The notes under the pieces are model-generated. The model searched no databases and was not told the origin of the DNA. It worked only from the letters and a program-made list of their open reading frames with translations. Shown one piece after another: positions 42,739 to 51,245 of a DNA stretch of 64,000 bases. The first letter of the stretch is position 1. The number at the start of each line of letters is the position of its first letter. Source of the DNA: Streptomyces sp. NBC_00683 (GTDB taxonomy: Bacteria > Actinomycetota > Actinomycetes > Streptomycetales > Streptomycetaceae); assembly GCF_036226745.1 (NCBI RefSeq), contig NZ_CP109013.1, forward strand, positions 7,130,001 through 7,194,000, read 5' to 3'. Made by a program: the position numbers and the translations under genes.

Positions 42739-44640
42739 TCACAGCGCCCCGGGCTCCGGCTTCCCACGGTCCACAGGTCCACGCCCGGAGAGCACTTCGC
42801 CGTACGCCTGCATCAGGTCCGGCAGCCGGAGCGTGGCCAGATCGTCCCGGGTCGGCGCGACCGCGTAGCCGGAGAGCCGCAGATCGCGGTAGGCGCAGCT
42901 CTTCTCGTACAGCGTGCGGAGGAAGCGGCCGTTGCCCAGCTCGTCGATCCAGCCCTGGTCGACCACGTGCCCGCTGATGCTGCGCAGCTCGTCCAGGGAC
43001 TCCTCGTCCCACACATCGCCGTTCTCGGCGGCCAGCACCCCGCCGATCGCGGTGAGTTCCAGAGGGCGGTAGCTGGGGAAGTCCACCCGGGTCGTGAAGC
43101 GTGAGGAGAGGCCCGGATTGGTGGAGAGCAGCCGGTCCATGCCTTCCGGGTAGCCCGCGAGGATGACGACGAGATGGTCCCTGTTGTCCTCGGCCCGCTT
43201 GAGCAGGACCTGCAGGGCTTCGTCGCCGTACGCGTCGCCCTTGCTGTAACCGGAGTTGGAGAGGCTGTACGCCTCATCCACGAAGAGCACCCCGCCGAGC
43301 GCCGAATCGATCAGCTCATTGGCCTTCACAGCCGTCTGGCCGAGGAACTCACCGACGAGGTCGGACCGCTGGGCCTCCACCAGATGGTCACCGCCCAGGA
43401 GCCCGAGCGCGTAGAACACCCGGCCGAGAATGCGAGCGACCGTGGTCTTACCCGTCCCGGAGGGGCCGGAGAAGACGAAGTGACGCTTCGGCGGCTGCAC
43501 CGGAAGACCCTGCTCGGCGCGGAGCCGCGCCATGTTGAGCTGCGCGGACAGGGCCTTGACCTGGCGTTTCACGGGTTCGAGTCCCACCATGCGCTCCAGC
43601 TCCGCCAAGGCCTCGGCGAGCAGTGCCGGATCGCTCGGCCCCGACGGGAAGGCGGCAGCCGCCGGCTTTCCCGCGGACTTCTCCCGCACCCCGTCGGCAC
43701 GCGGCGCCGCACCGGCTCCCGGCAGGTCCTGCGGGTCCCCGCCGAGCCAGGGTTCGCGCCCGTCCACCAGATCGGTGCCCAGCAGCGAGTCCCCGTCCGC
43801 CTGGGCCTCCGTGCCCGTTCCGTCCGGTCCGAAGCCGGCCATCGACACCGCGGCCAGATCGGCCGCCTCGTCGTACCCGTCCCCCTCGGAGATCGCCGCG
43901 AGCCGGGCCGAGGTGTCCATGAAAGCCGGGTCCACGCGATGCACCGCCCGGTACAGCGGCAGCGCCGCCGCGCTGCGCCCGGTGCCCTCGTGGGCCCGCG
44001 CGAGCCAGTAGCGCAGCTCCTTGCGCTGCGGCTGCTCGCTGCGGCAGCGCATCAGGGCCGCGGACAGCAGCGGCTCCGCATGCCCGTACATCTCCAGGCG
44101 CACCCGGGCCATGCCGCCGAAGAGCCCGGCCTCGATGCCGAGCAGCGGATCGTCGACCAGCTGCTCCGTGGTGCGTACGAGTTGCTCCCAGTCCTTGACC
44201 AGGTAGGCGCGGCACGCGTGGAGGAACCGCACATGCGGATCCGTGTCGATCGGGGGAAGGCCCGCCAGCGCCCGGTCCAGCTCGGGTACGTGACGGCCGT
44301 CCAGCCAGTGCGAGGCGTGCGCGAGGAGCAGGTCGCGCGGGCTCTCCAGCACCGGTTGCACCCACCAGCCCAGCCAGTACCAGGAGTTGAGCGTGCGACG
44401 GTGGCGCGCCCGTTGTTCACCGAACCGGTCTCGATGGCGGTACATGCGTAAGAGTGCGGTGGTGGTGTCGATCCGCAGCGCATGGAGGCCGAGCCAGCCG
44501 TCCGCCATGCCGGGATCGAAGCGCACCGCAGTTCTGAATTCCTCCTCGGCCTGCGGGTACGCGCCCATCGTGTAGGCGTCCACGCCGCGCAGCCAGGCAA
44601 GGTCGGCGGGGGCTTGTGCGCCCTGCGTGCCGATGTCCAT
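42739..44640 (-). CDS. EccA/CbbX-type AAA+ ATPase with N-terminal TPR-like region
   Basis: A 633-residue protein. Residues about 1-290 are alpha-helical TPR-like repeats (AYTMGAYPQAEEEFRTAVRF, ELRYWLARAHEGTGRSAAAL). After an acidic linker, the AAA+ domain shows Walker A GPSGTGKT (392-399), Walker B LFVDEAYSL (Asp455) and SSRFTTRVDFPSYRP as arginine-finger region. This is the layout of EccA, the cytosolic ATPase of type VII secretion, and of CbbX/SpoVK-like chaperones. No ESX genes (eccB, eccC, WXG100) occur in the window, so an independent chaperone role is equally possible. ATG at 44640 has GGGGGA six bases upstream. Confidence 0.85.
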   Translation of the reverse strand: MDIGTQGAQAPADLAWLRGVDAYTMGAYPQAEEEFRTAVRFDPGMADGWLGLHALRIDTTTALLRMYRHRDRFGEQRARHRRTLNSWYWLGWWVQPVLESPRDLLLAHASHWLDGRHVPELDRALAGLPPIDTDPHVRFLHACRAYLVKDWEQLVRTTEQLVDDPLLGIEAGLFGGMARVRLEMYGHAEPLLSAALMRCRSEQPQRKELRYWLARAHEGTGRSAAALPLYRAVHRVDPAFMDTSARLAAISEGDGYDEAADLAAVSMAGFGPDGTGTEAQADGDSLLGTDLVDGREPWLGGDPQDLPGAGAAPRADGVREKSAGKPAAAAFPSGPSDPALLAEALAELERMVGLEPVKRQVKALSAQLNMARLRAEQGLPVQPPKRHFVFSGPSGTGKTTVARILGRVFYALGLLGGDHLVEAQRSDLVGEFLGQTAVKANELIDSALGGVLFVDEAYSLSNSGYSKGDAYGDEALQVLLKRAEDNRDHLVVILAGYPEGMDRLLSTNPGLSSRFTTRVDFPSYRPLELTAIGGVLAAENGDVWDEESLDELRSISGHVVDQGWIDELGNGRFLRTLYEKSCAYRDLRLSGYAVAPTRDDLATLRLPDLMQAYGEVLSGRGPVDRGKPEPGAL

Positions 44641-45015
44641 CAGGTCCCCCACAAACCGTGCCCCCAGAATGTCCCGCCCGCACAGCATGCCCATCGGAGC
44701 GTGCCGAATCACTGTGTCAGGGACGGGAATTGACCGCACCGAGATGCATCGTACCTGTACAGGGAGTGAGCGGCTAAGTGCGTAACCGGCGCATCGAAGC
44801 CGTGACCGAGTGTGAGCGGAAAGTGCCACCCGGCGGCGGGAACGCGCGCCCGAGGGCAGAACGAAGCCCCCGATCACGGGGGAACAACCGGGGGCTCCGC
44901 GTCTGTGAGGGCTCCGAAAAGCCGCACATTGAGAACGTAAGACCTGTACGGCCCCTCGGTCAAGCCGAGTTGGAGCGCTCCGGGAGCGAATTCCGACTGC
45001 TCGGTATGGCGACCC
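44641..45015. other. Intergenic region with alternative hairpins
   Basis: The 375 bases between two minus-strand genes hold no convincing gene. AGCCCCCG (44865-44872) can pair with CGGGGGCT (44889-44896), or the same CCCCCG with the nearer CGGGGG (44877-44882), giving two mutually exclusive hairpins. The likeliest role is terminator of the kinase gene; the remainder should contain the EccA-like gene's promoter. Confidence 0.5.
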
Positions 45016-45630
45016 TCAACCTTCACTGTGCGTGATGATGCGACTCGTTCCCGCTGTCGCGTGAGGCGCTTCCAGCCACGCGTACCCCTCGGGCAACTGC
45101 CGTATCAGCGCGTCCGCGAAGAGGTACGAGGGATCGTCGGCGAAATGCTCGAGTTCCGCGACGGTCCAGCCGTCCCAGAATTCCGAGAGAGCGGGGCCGT
45201 CGCGGCGACGGCCCCGCTCCCAGGACCTGTCACTGTCCCCTTCGAGCCACAGCAGCCCCGCAAGGAACGGACGCACCGCACTCCGGCCCGCGCCCACCCC
45301 CTCGATGAGCATCACCGGGGCGGGCGCCAGCGCCCGCGGCGGCCCGAAGCACCTGCTGGTCCAGTCGTACGGGGCGTAGTGCGCCGTCTCTCCGCGCGAG
45401 AGCGGGCCGAGGACCTGCGCCCGCAGCCGGTCGGTCCAGGCGAAGAGCTCGTCATGGGTGGCGAGGTCGTCCAGATGCAGCACGGGGGCGTCGTCCAGAG
45501 CCGCGGCCAGCCGGCCCGCGAAGGTCGTCTTGCCTGAGCCCGCGTGGCCGTCGACCGCGATCAGCCGCACCGGCCCGCAGGACGGGGCGAGGGAGCGCAG
45601 GCGGCGGGCGTGGTCCGCCAGGTCGTTCAT
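45016..45630 (-). CDS. P-loop kinase, uridine-kinase-like
   Basis: A 204-residue nucleoside/small-molecule kinase-like protein. Walker A is in LIAVDGHAGSGKTTFAGRLA, Walker B-like acidic residues in VLHLDDLATHDELF, and VMLIEGVGAGRSAVRPFLAG is the second family motif. It resembles the uridine kinase fold but lacks enough specificity residues to name the substrate. ATG at 45630; no obvious strong ribosome binding site. It is divergent from the Tat-exported peptidase gene, with a DasR-like site between them. Confidence 0.82.
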   Translation of the reverse strand: MNDLADHARRLRSLAPSCGPVRLIAVDGHAGSGKTTFAGRLAAALDDAPVLHLDDLATHDELFAWTDRLRAQVLGPLSRGETAHYAPYDWTSRCFGPPRALAPAPVMLIEGVGAGRSAVRPFLAGLLWLEGDSDRSWERGRRRDGPALSEFWDGWTVAELEHFADDPSYLFADALIRQLPEGYAWLEAPHATAGTSRIITHSEG

Positions 45631-45691
45631 GCCTCCAGCCTAGGTGACGCCCCGCAGCCGGCATCCGGCCGGAGCCCCCGCAGGTCACGCC

Positions 45692-45707
45692 AGTGGACCA
45701 GACCAAT
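45692..45707. promoter_or_regulatory. DasR-like site between kinase and peptidase genes
   Basis: Read on the minus strand, ATTGGTCTGGTCCACT matches the 16-base DasR consensus at 13 positions by my alignment. It lies 62 bases upstream of the kinase start and 116 upstream of the peptidase start, so it could serve either. Confidence 0.5.
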
Positions 45708-45822
45708 ATTGATCACGCGACGCGGCGCGAATCGCTGGCCGGATCCGGTCCGGACCCGCAATAGTTGGCCCACCGATCGGCATCCGCAGCCCCATTTCCG
45801 CTCACGACAGGGGGTCTCGCCC

Positions 45823-47178
45823 ATGACCAGACCGACTTCACGCAGGACCGTGCTGACCGCCGCGCTCGCGGCCGGGGCAGGTGCGGTGTCCGCCGCAGGT
45901 TCCGCGGCAGCCGCTCCCGCCCGCACCTCTCCCACCCCGGCGGTCACCTCGCTCGTCGACAACCGATTCTGGAACACCTACACCGACTGGCGCTTCGGTT
46001 CCTCCGAAGGCACACGCGCGGTCGCCGGCCGCCGGCCGGGTCTGGTGATCTCGGCCCCCGCCGGGACCACCGACTACGCCGACCCGCACACCGGCAGGAC
46101 CACCACCTGGGAGTACGCGACCTGGACCTCACCCGTCCACCGCTCCACGGTGCCGGCCACCGAGGTCATCGCTTCCTGGAACGCCCGCACTCCGGCCGGT
46201 ACTTGGATCCAGATCGAGCTGCGCGGCCGCTACTCCGACGGGACCGACACCCCCTGGTACGTGATGGGCCGTTGGGCCTCGGGCGACGCCGACATCCGGC
46301 GGACCTCCGTCGACGACCAGACCGACGGCAGGAGCACGGTCTGGACCGACACCTTCTCGGTGGACGACGCCGCGAGCGGGCTGCGGCTGGTCTCGTACCG
46401 GCTCCGGCTCACCCTCCACCGGACCCCGGGCAGCCGCCTCACGCCCACGGTCCACCGCGTCGGCGCGATGGCCTCGGACGTCCCGGACCGCTTCACCGTC
46501 CCGGCTGCCGCGCCGGGGCTCGTCCGCGAGCTGGCGGTGCCCCGCTACTCGCAGAACGTCCACGTGGGGCAGTACCCCGAGTACGACAACGGTGGCGAGG
46601 CCTGGTGCAGCCCCACCTCCTCGCAGATGATCATCGAGTACTGGGGACGCAAGCCCACCGAGGACGACCTGTCCTGGGTCAAGCCGGGCCTCGCCGACCC
46701 CCAGGTCTGCCACGCGGCCCGCTACACCTTCGACTACCAGTACGACGGCTGCGGCAACTGGCCCTTCAACGCCGCCTACGCGTCCACCTACAAGGACATG
46801 AACGCGGTCGTCACACGGCTCGGGTCGCTGAAGGACCTGGAGAAGCTGGTCGGTGCGGGCGTTCCGGTCATAACGTCCCAGTCGTTCCTCAAGACGGAGC
46901 TGACCGGGGCGGGCTACGGCACCTCCGGCCATCTGATGACCGTCATCGGCTTCACGGCCGACGGCGATGTGATCGCCAACGACCCCGCCTCGCCGGACAA
47001 CGGGGCCGTTCGGCGCGTCTACCTCCGGCGCGAGTGGGAAAATATCTGGCTGCGGACGAAGCGCTACGACGCGAACGGCGCGGTCAGGAGCGGTACGGGC
47101 GGCGTCTGCTACGTCTACTGGCCGACGGACCCGACATCGAGTCAGCAGCGGGTTCTGAGGTCGCTGGGCCTGATCTGA
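45823..47178 (+). CDS. Tat-exported C39-like peptidase family protein
   Basis: A 451-residue exported protein. The twin-arginine signal is TSRRTVLTAALAAGAGAVSA with cleavage near AAAAPA. The mature N-terminal half is a beta-rich domain of unknown role (VDNRFWNTYTDWRF, WEYATWTSPVHRS). The C-terminal half is a papain-like C39_2 peptidase fold with nucleophile Cys262 (EAWCSPTSSQM), His370 (TSGHLMTVIGF) and Asp387 (VIANDPAS). Substrate unknown; cell-wall or extracellular protein cleavage is likely. ATG at 45823 with an AGGGGGTC site upstream. A DasR-like site upstream hints at control by N-acetylglucosamine status. Confidence 0.87.
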   Translation: MTRPTSRRTVLTAALAAGAGAVSAAGSAAAAPARTSPTPAVTSLVDNRFWNTYTDWRFGSSEGTRAVAGRRPGLVISAPAGTTDYADPHTGRTTTWEYATWTSPVHRSTVPATEVIASWNARTPAGTWIQIELRGRYSDGTDTPWYVMGRWASGDADIRRTSVDDQTDGRSTVWTDTFSVDDAASGLRLVSYRLRLTLHRTPGSRLTPTVHRVGAMASDVPDRFTVPAAAPGLVRELAVPRYSQNVHVGQYPEYDNGGEAWCSPTSSQMIIEYWGRKPTEDDLSWVKPGLADPQVCHAARYTFDYQYDGCGNWPFNAAYASTYKDMNAVVTRLGSLKDLEKLVGAGVPVITSQSFLKTELTGAGYGTSGHLMTVIGFTADGDVIANDPASPDNGAVRRVYLRREWENIWLRTKRYDANGAVRSGTGGVCYVYWPTDPTSSQQRVLRSLGLI

Positions 47179-47192
47179 GCATCTAGGGACCG

Positions 47193-47250
47193 ACGGCCGC
47201 CTCGACGACCTGACGGCAGCGCTCCTGACCGTCCTGCGTGAGGCGGCCGT
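47193..47250. terminator. Inverted repeat between convergent genes
   Basis: ACGGCCGCCTC (47193-47203) pairs with GAGGCGGCCGT (47240-47250) over 11 bp with a 36-base loop, between the peptidase and esterase ends. It is a modest terminator candidate. Confidence 0.45.
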
Positions 47251-47277
47251 GGTCCGTCGCGATCTTTGCCGAGCGAT

Positions 47278-48144
47278 TCACCTCCTGGGTCTCCCTTCCA
47301 TGGCTCCCTTCTGCGGAGGTCCCTGCACGGTCGGCGACAGCGCTGCTGCGAGAAAGTCCAAGGACGCCGAGGCACCGGCGGGGACGGGTACGTGGTTGAG
47401 ATGGCCATGCGGCATCCTGGCCGCCAGGTGTGTTCTCACCGGTACGCCCACGGAGGCCAGCTGCCGCTGCAGCAACTCCCCTGAAGGACGTAGGTCGTCG
47501 AACTCCGAGAGCGTGATGGCGGTGAGGGGCAGTCCGTCCAGCCGGGCCGCGCCCGGAAGCGCGAGTGCGGGAATGTCGGTGATTCTTCCGACGTAGTCGG
47601 CGACCATCGCATCGACCGTCTTCGGGGGGAACCGGAGTATCCCGGGCAGCGCCGCCATTTCGCGAGCGGTCTCGTCGTCGATCGCGGGGTTGGGGTAGTG
47701 CGCGAAGGGATAAGCGAGCAGGAGGCGATCGGCGGGTCGGGAGTCGTCACGCCCGCGGAGCGCCGCAGCAAGCGCCAGTGCCGCTCCCGCGCTGGCGCCA
47801 CCCAGCGCGCGGATGCCGATCTCCGAGCTGTCGGCGAACGAGGCGAGCCACTTCCAGGCGGCATACACGTCGTCCAGGGGTACCGGGAAGGTGACGCCGT
47901 CCCCGGCGAGCCGATAGTCGACGGACACGACGAGGGCCGTAGCCCGCGCGGCGAGTTCCGCGCTCACTCCATGTGCTTCCTGCATATCGATCGAGCCGTG
48001 GCGGAACCCTCCGCCGTGCATCCACAGCAGAGCGGAGGAAGGACAGGTGGCCGGCCTGTAGATGCGCAGCGGGATGACGCCGTGCGGCCCGTCGATGGCG
48101 TAGTCCTCAGTTGTCACTGAGGAGGGCGCTACTGCCTGGTGCAC
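47278..48144 (-). CDS. Alpha/beta hydrolase, HSL-type esterase
   Basis: A 288-residue alpha/beta hydrolase of the hormone-sensitive-lipase branch. The oxyanion motif HGGGF (LLWMHGGGFRHG), the nucleophile elbow GGASAGAAL and the C-terminal MPHGHLN histidine are present. Likely an esterase acting on small acyl or sugar esters, cytoplasmic. GTG at 48144 has GGAGG a few bases upstream; the 16-base overlap with the DUF2264 gene end shows they are one operon. Within the rhamnogalacturonan locus a deacetylase or deferuloylase role is possible, by inference from location. Confidence 0.85.
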   Translation of the reverse strand: MHQAVAPSSVTTEDYAIDGPHGVIPLRIYRPATCPSSALLWMHGGGFRHGSIDMQEAHGVSAELAARATALVVSVDYRLAGDGVTFPVPLDDVYAAWKWLASFADSSEIGIRALGGASAGAALALAAALRGRDDSRPADRLLLAYPFAHYPNPAIDDETAREMAALPGILRFPPKTVDAMVADYVGRITDIPALALPGAARLDGLPLTAITLSEFDDLRPSGELLQRQLASVGVPVRTHLAARMPHGHLNHVPVPAGASASLDFLAAALSPTVQGPPQKGAMEGRPRR

Positions 48145-50120
48145 GCTGCCTCCGTGGCTGCTGTCGACCTTCGGACATGAGTGATCGTGCCGTCGGGAAA
48201 CCTGACCTCTGTCGTGCCGTCGGGCGCGGCGGAGGCCTGGGCAAGGGCGCACAGGTCGGCCAGGTCGTCGCGCAGTTTCGGATCTGCGGTGAGTACGACG
48301 AGGGTGACCAGCAGCCGCGTGCCGCCGTGGTGATGTGTCAGGGTCAACGAGGGGGCGGCCGAAAACTGGCCGACCGCGTTCCGGCCCTGTGCATGGGCCA
48401 CCTCACCGAAGGGTAGGCGGCCGTTTTCGTCCCAGCCGAGCACTCCGACCAGCGCGGTGCTCAGGCCGTCGGCGCGCCGGACCGCAGCCCAGCCCGGGCC
48501 GGTCTCTCCGGCGGGGAGAACGTCGTCGGAGGCAAGGGCCCAACCGCCTTCACGTATGGCGAACCCTGTGGGTGCCTCGACCTGGTGAATACGCATTTCC
48601 CACGGCCCGTGCACGACGCTGGTCGAGACGATGCGTGCGGAGGCTTCGCCCTCGGCCGTGGACGGCGCATGCCAGGACGCAGCGCACCGGTCGTGGGTGT
48701 GGAGGGGGTGGATACGCCCCCTTACGGTCGAGGAGTCGGCCGGCCCCAGCAGCGCGATGTGGTTGTCCGGCGCGTACGGGCTGTCGTCCGGTGGTGTTTC
48801 CGGTGCCGTAGCGCTGGAGTACGCGAACCGGCTGTAGTGCGGGCTGTGGTGGACCGGAGCCGGCGCCGGGGGCAGCCGGTCGCTGCCGTGGTTGATCAGG
48901 CGGACGATGCCGTCGCCGGCCGTGGAGTGGAGCAGCCAGCCCGGAGCGGGGAGGGCCAGATATTGGTCGGCGATGTCGACGGGGGCCGCTTCCTCGGGCG
49001 CGGTCCACACCGCGTGTTCGGGTGGCAGCAGCAGCCCCAGGAACGCCTTGCCCGCCCAATAGGGGGAGGCAGGCCCGGAGTAGGCCTGGGTGACGGGCAG
49101 GAACGGCCGGTACCAGCCCAGGCTCAACAGCCCGTCGCCGCCGGGTACTCCTCGGTCGGCGAAGTGCTTGAGAGCTCCGGAGGCCAGGCGGCGGGTTCGG
49201 CCGGGAGGCAGGGGAGAGGCGTCCACCAGTGCGCCGGCGAACAGCGGAGCCGCAGTGGCGAACCGGTAGGTGAGGGAGCGCCCTTGGTGGACGGGGGCAC
49301 CGTCCGTACCAAAGAAGTGCTGGTGGGTCTTGAGGAACGTCCGCATTCTGGAGCGGTGGGTGGCCACCAGTGTGACGTCCGCGCGGTCGCCCGCGATGCG
49401 CGACCACAGCGCGGGGTAGAGGTGCAGTGCCAGGGCGTTGTAGTAGTCGAACTTGCGGCCGTCGCCGTCGGTGTACCAGCCGTCCCCCCGGTACCAGTCG
49501 TCCAGGCGGGCGAGGCCGGCGTCGATCTCGCTCTGCCGGTAGGAGGCGCCGATGGAGGCGAGGAACTCCTCGGTGATGACTTGGAAGAGGCGCCAGTTGG
49601 AGTCGTTGGGCCGGGCCCCGACGAAGCCCTCCAGCCATGCGGCGACCCGCTGTCGCACGGCGTCGGGCAGGTGGTCCCACAGCCAGGGGCGTGTCTCGTG
49701 CAGGGCGATCGCGATGGACGCGGCCTCCACCATGGGCTGCGAGCGGTCGGTGATCTGCGGCCAGTGCTCCGGGTGATGAGGGTCGGTGCCCGCGGCGAGG
49801 CCGGTCGCGTATCGGGTGATGAGGTCGCTGATGAACGTGCGGCCAGGGAGGTCCTGGCCCTGCGCGCCGGCGATACGGAATGCCGCCAGGAGGAACGAGC
49901 GGGCGTATCCCTCCAAGCCGTCCGACCACGCGCCTGCGTAACCGGTGCGGCCCGGAAGCCGGTACTGGGCCAGGTGGGGGGTGGCGTAAGGCAGTAGACC
50001 GGCCAGCAGTGTGTCCGCTTGAGCTTCCCAGTGCGCCCGGGTGTATCCCGTGAACGGGGACAGGGGCCGGTTCGGAAGCGGTGGTGACTGCGGGGCGATC
50101 GGCTGATACGGCGGAGTCAT
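48129..50120 (-). CDS. DUF2264 protein, pectin/rhamnogalacturonan locus
   Basis: A 663-residue cytoplasmic protein (no signal peptide). The N-terminal two-thirds is the DUF2264 alpha/alpha-barrel-like domain: TGYAGAWSDGLEGYARSFLL, DSNWRLFQVITEEFLASIG, GWYTDGDGRKFDYYNALALH, QGRSLTYRFATAAPLFAGAL. The C-terminal third is beta-rich. DUF2264 genes recur in polysaccharide-utilisation loci, and the barrel resembles polysaccharide lyases and unsaturated-oligosaccharide hydrolases. I would guess hydrolysis of a pectin-derived oligosaccharide after import. ATG at 50120 overlaps the LacI stop (ATGA). Exact substrate unknown. Confidence 0.8.
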   Translation of the reverse strand: MTPPYQPIAPQSPPLPNRPLSPFTGYTRAHWEAQADTLLAGLLPYATPHLAQYRLPGRTGYAGAWSDGLEGYARSFLLAAFRIAGAQGQDLPGRTFISDLITRYATGLAAGTDPHHPEHWPQITDRSQPMVEAASIAIALHETRPWLWDHLPDAVRQRVAAWLEGFVGARPNDSNWRLFQVITEEFLASIGASYRQSEIDAGLARLDDWYRGDGWYTDGDGRKFDYYNALALHLYPALWSRIAGDRADVTLVATHRSRMRTFLKTHQHFFGTDGAPVHQGRSLTYRFATAAPLFAGALVDASPLPPGRTRRLASGALKHFADRGVPGGDGLLSLGWYRPFLPVTQAYSGPASPYWAGKAFLGLLLPPEHAVWTAPEEAAPVDIADQYLALPAPGWLLHSTAGDGIVRLINHGSDRLPPAPAPVHHSPHYSRFAYSSATAPETPPDDSPYAPDNHIALLGPADSSTVRGRIHPLHTHDRCAASWHAPSTAEGEASARIVSTSVVHGPWEMRIHQVEAPTGFAIREGGWALASDDVLPAGETGPGWAAVRRADGLSTALVGVLGWDENGRLPFGEVAHAQGRNAVGQFSAAPSLTLTHHHGGTRLLVTLVVLTADPKLRDDLADLCALAQASAAPDGTTEVRFPDGTITHVRRSTAATEAACTRQ

Positions 50121-51202
50121 GCCGGGGCGAGCCCTCCAACTATGCGGGGTTTACGGTGTGCCGCGGGAGCGCCGACGCTGTCCCGCACGACGATGTGCGT
50201 ACCGAGCACATGGCGGACCGACGACGACAACGCGTCCGGGTCGCGGAGTGCCAGGCGTACGGCGGCGCGTCCGAGCTCTTCGGCGGGAGTGCGCACCGTG
50301 GTGAGTGGGGGGTTGAAGTCCTGGGCGAGCGGGATGTCGTTGTAGCCGACCACGGAGATGTCGTCGGGGACACGCAGGCCTGCGTCCGAGACGGCACGCA
50401 GTGCGCCGGCGGCCACCATGTCGTCCCCGGCGAAGACTGCGGTGAAGTCGCTCCGCCGGTTCAACAGCTGTGCCATGGCCTGGTATCCGGCGCTGCGGCC
50501 CAGGCCGCAGTCGATGACGTCCTCGCTCCCGGCGCCGATTCCGTGTGCCACCAGAGCGGCGCGGTATCCGGCGACCCGCGCGTCCAGGGCGGAGTTGCCC
50601 GGCAGGCCACCGAGGAACACGATGCGCCGGTGGCCCGCGGAGACGAGATGGCTGGTGAGGGCGTGGGCGCCCGCCTCGTTGTCGAACTCGACGACGACGG
50701 CGGGAAGTTCCTGGTCGGGGGAGGGGCGACCGCACAGTACGAGACGTGACCCGGCTGCTTTCAGGGCATGGGCATAACGGGTCACCCGCTCCCGGTAGGC
50801 GTCGTCCTCGACGATCCCGCCCACCAGGATGACGAGCCCGGCGCCCTCCTCACGCATGAGCTGCACGAGTTCCGTCTCGCGGCGCGGGTCTCCACCGGTG
50901 GACCCGACCAGACACAGCCTGCCGTGATCAGATGCCTCGGCCTCCACCCCCTCGGCCACCTGCGCGTAGAAGGGGCTGGTGAGCTGCCGCAGCACGACGG
51001 CCACCATGCTGCGGCCACCCCCCACCAGGGCTCTGGCATGGGCGTTGGCGACGTAATCGAGGGACTGCGCCGCCCTGAGCACCCGTGTGCGCGTGGCAGG
51101 CGGCACCGGGTAGTTGCCACTCAGTACGCGGGAGACCGTCGCAGGGGACACCCCCGCCTGCTCCGCAACCTCGCGGATGGTGACCCGCCCCTTCGCCGCC
51201 AT
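50117..51202 (-). CDS. LacI-family transcriptional regulator
   Basis: A 361-residue LacI repressor. N-terminal headpiece VTIREVAEQAGVSPATVSRV includes the DNA-recognition helix; the LSGNYPVPPATRTRVLRAAQ hinge follows. The sugar-binding core has VILVGGIVEDDAYRERVTRY and SVVGYNDIPLAQDFNPPLTT. It is encoded inside the operon it probably controls: the importer genes precede it and DUF2264 follows with an ATGA overlap. The operators AAAACGTTTT at the operon front (54839-54848) and inside lplB (54709-54718) are typical LacI-family targets. Start ATG at 51202 with GAGAGGA upstream. Confidence 0.9.
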   Translation of the reverse strand: MAAKGRVTIREVAEQAGVSPATVSRVLSGNYPVPPATRTRVLRAAQSLDYVANAHARALVGGGRSMVAVVLRQLTSPFYAQVAEGVEAEASDHGRLCLVGSTGGDPRRETELVQLMREEGAGLVILVGGIVEDDAYRERVTRYAHALKAAGSRLVLCGRPSPDQELPAVVVEFDNEAGAHALTSHLVSAGHRRIVFLGGLPGNSALDARVAGYRAALVAHGIGAGSEDVIDCGLGRSAGYQAMAQLLNRRSDFTAVFAGDDMVAAGALRAVSDAGLRVPDDISVVGYNDIPLAQDFNPPLTTVRTPAEELGRAAVRLALRDPDALSSSVRHVLGTHIVVRDSVGAPAAHRKPRIVGGLAPA

Positions 51203-51245
51203 GCTCGTTCCTCTCGTTCCCGTGTCCGCCGCCCGCGCCCCGCCG

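Noticed and set aside
43174..44451. Plus-strand frame over the EccA-like gene
   Set aside because: Antisense shadow, no domain and no ribosome binding site.
44778..45035. 85-residue frame in the intergenic region near 44.9 kb
   Set aside because: No ribosome binding site, no similarity recognised, and it crosses the hairpins and the end of the kinase gene.
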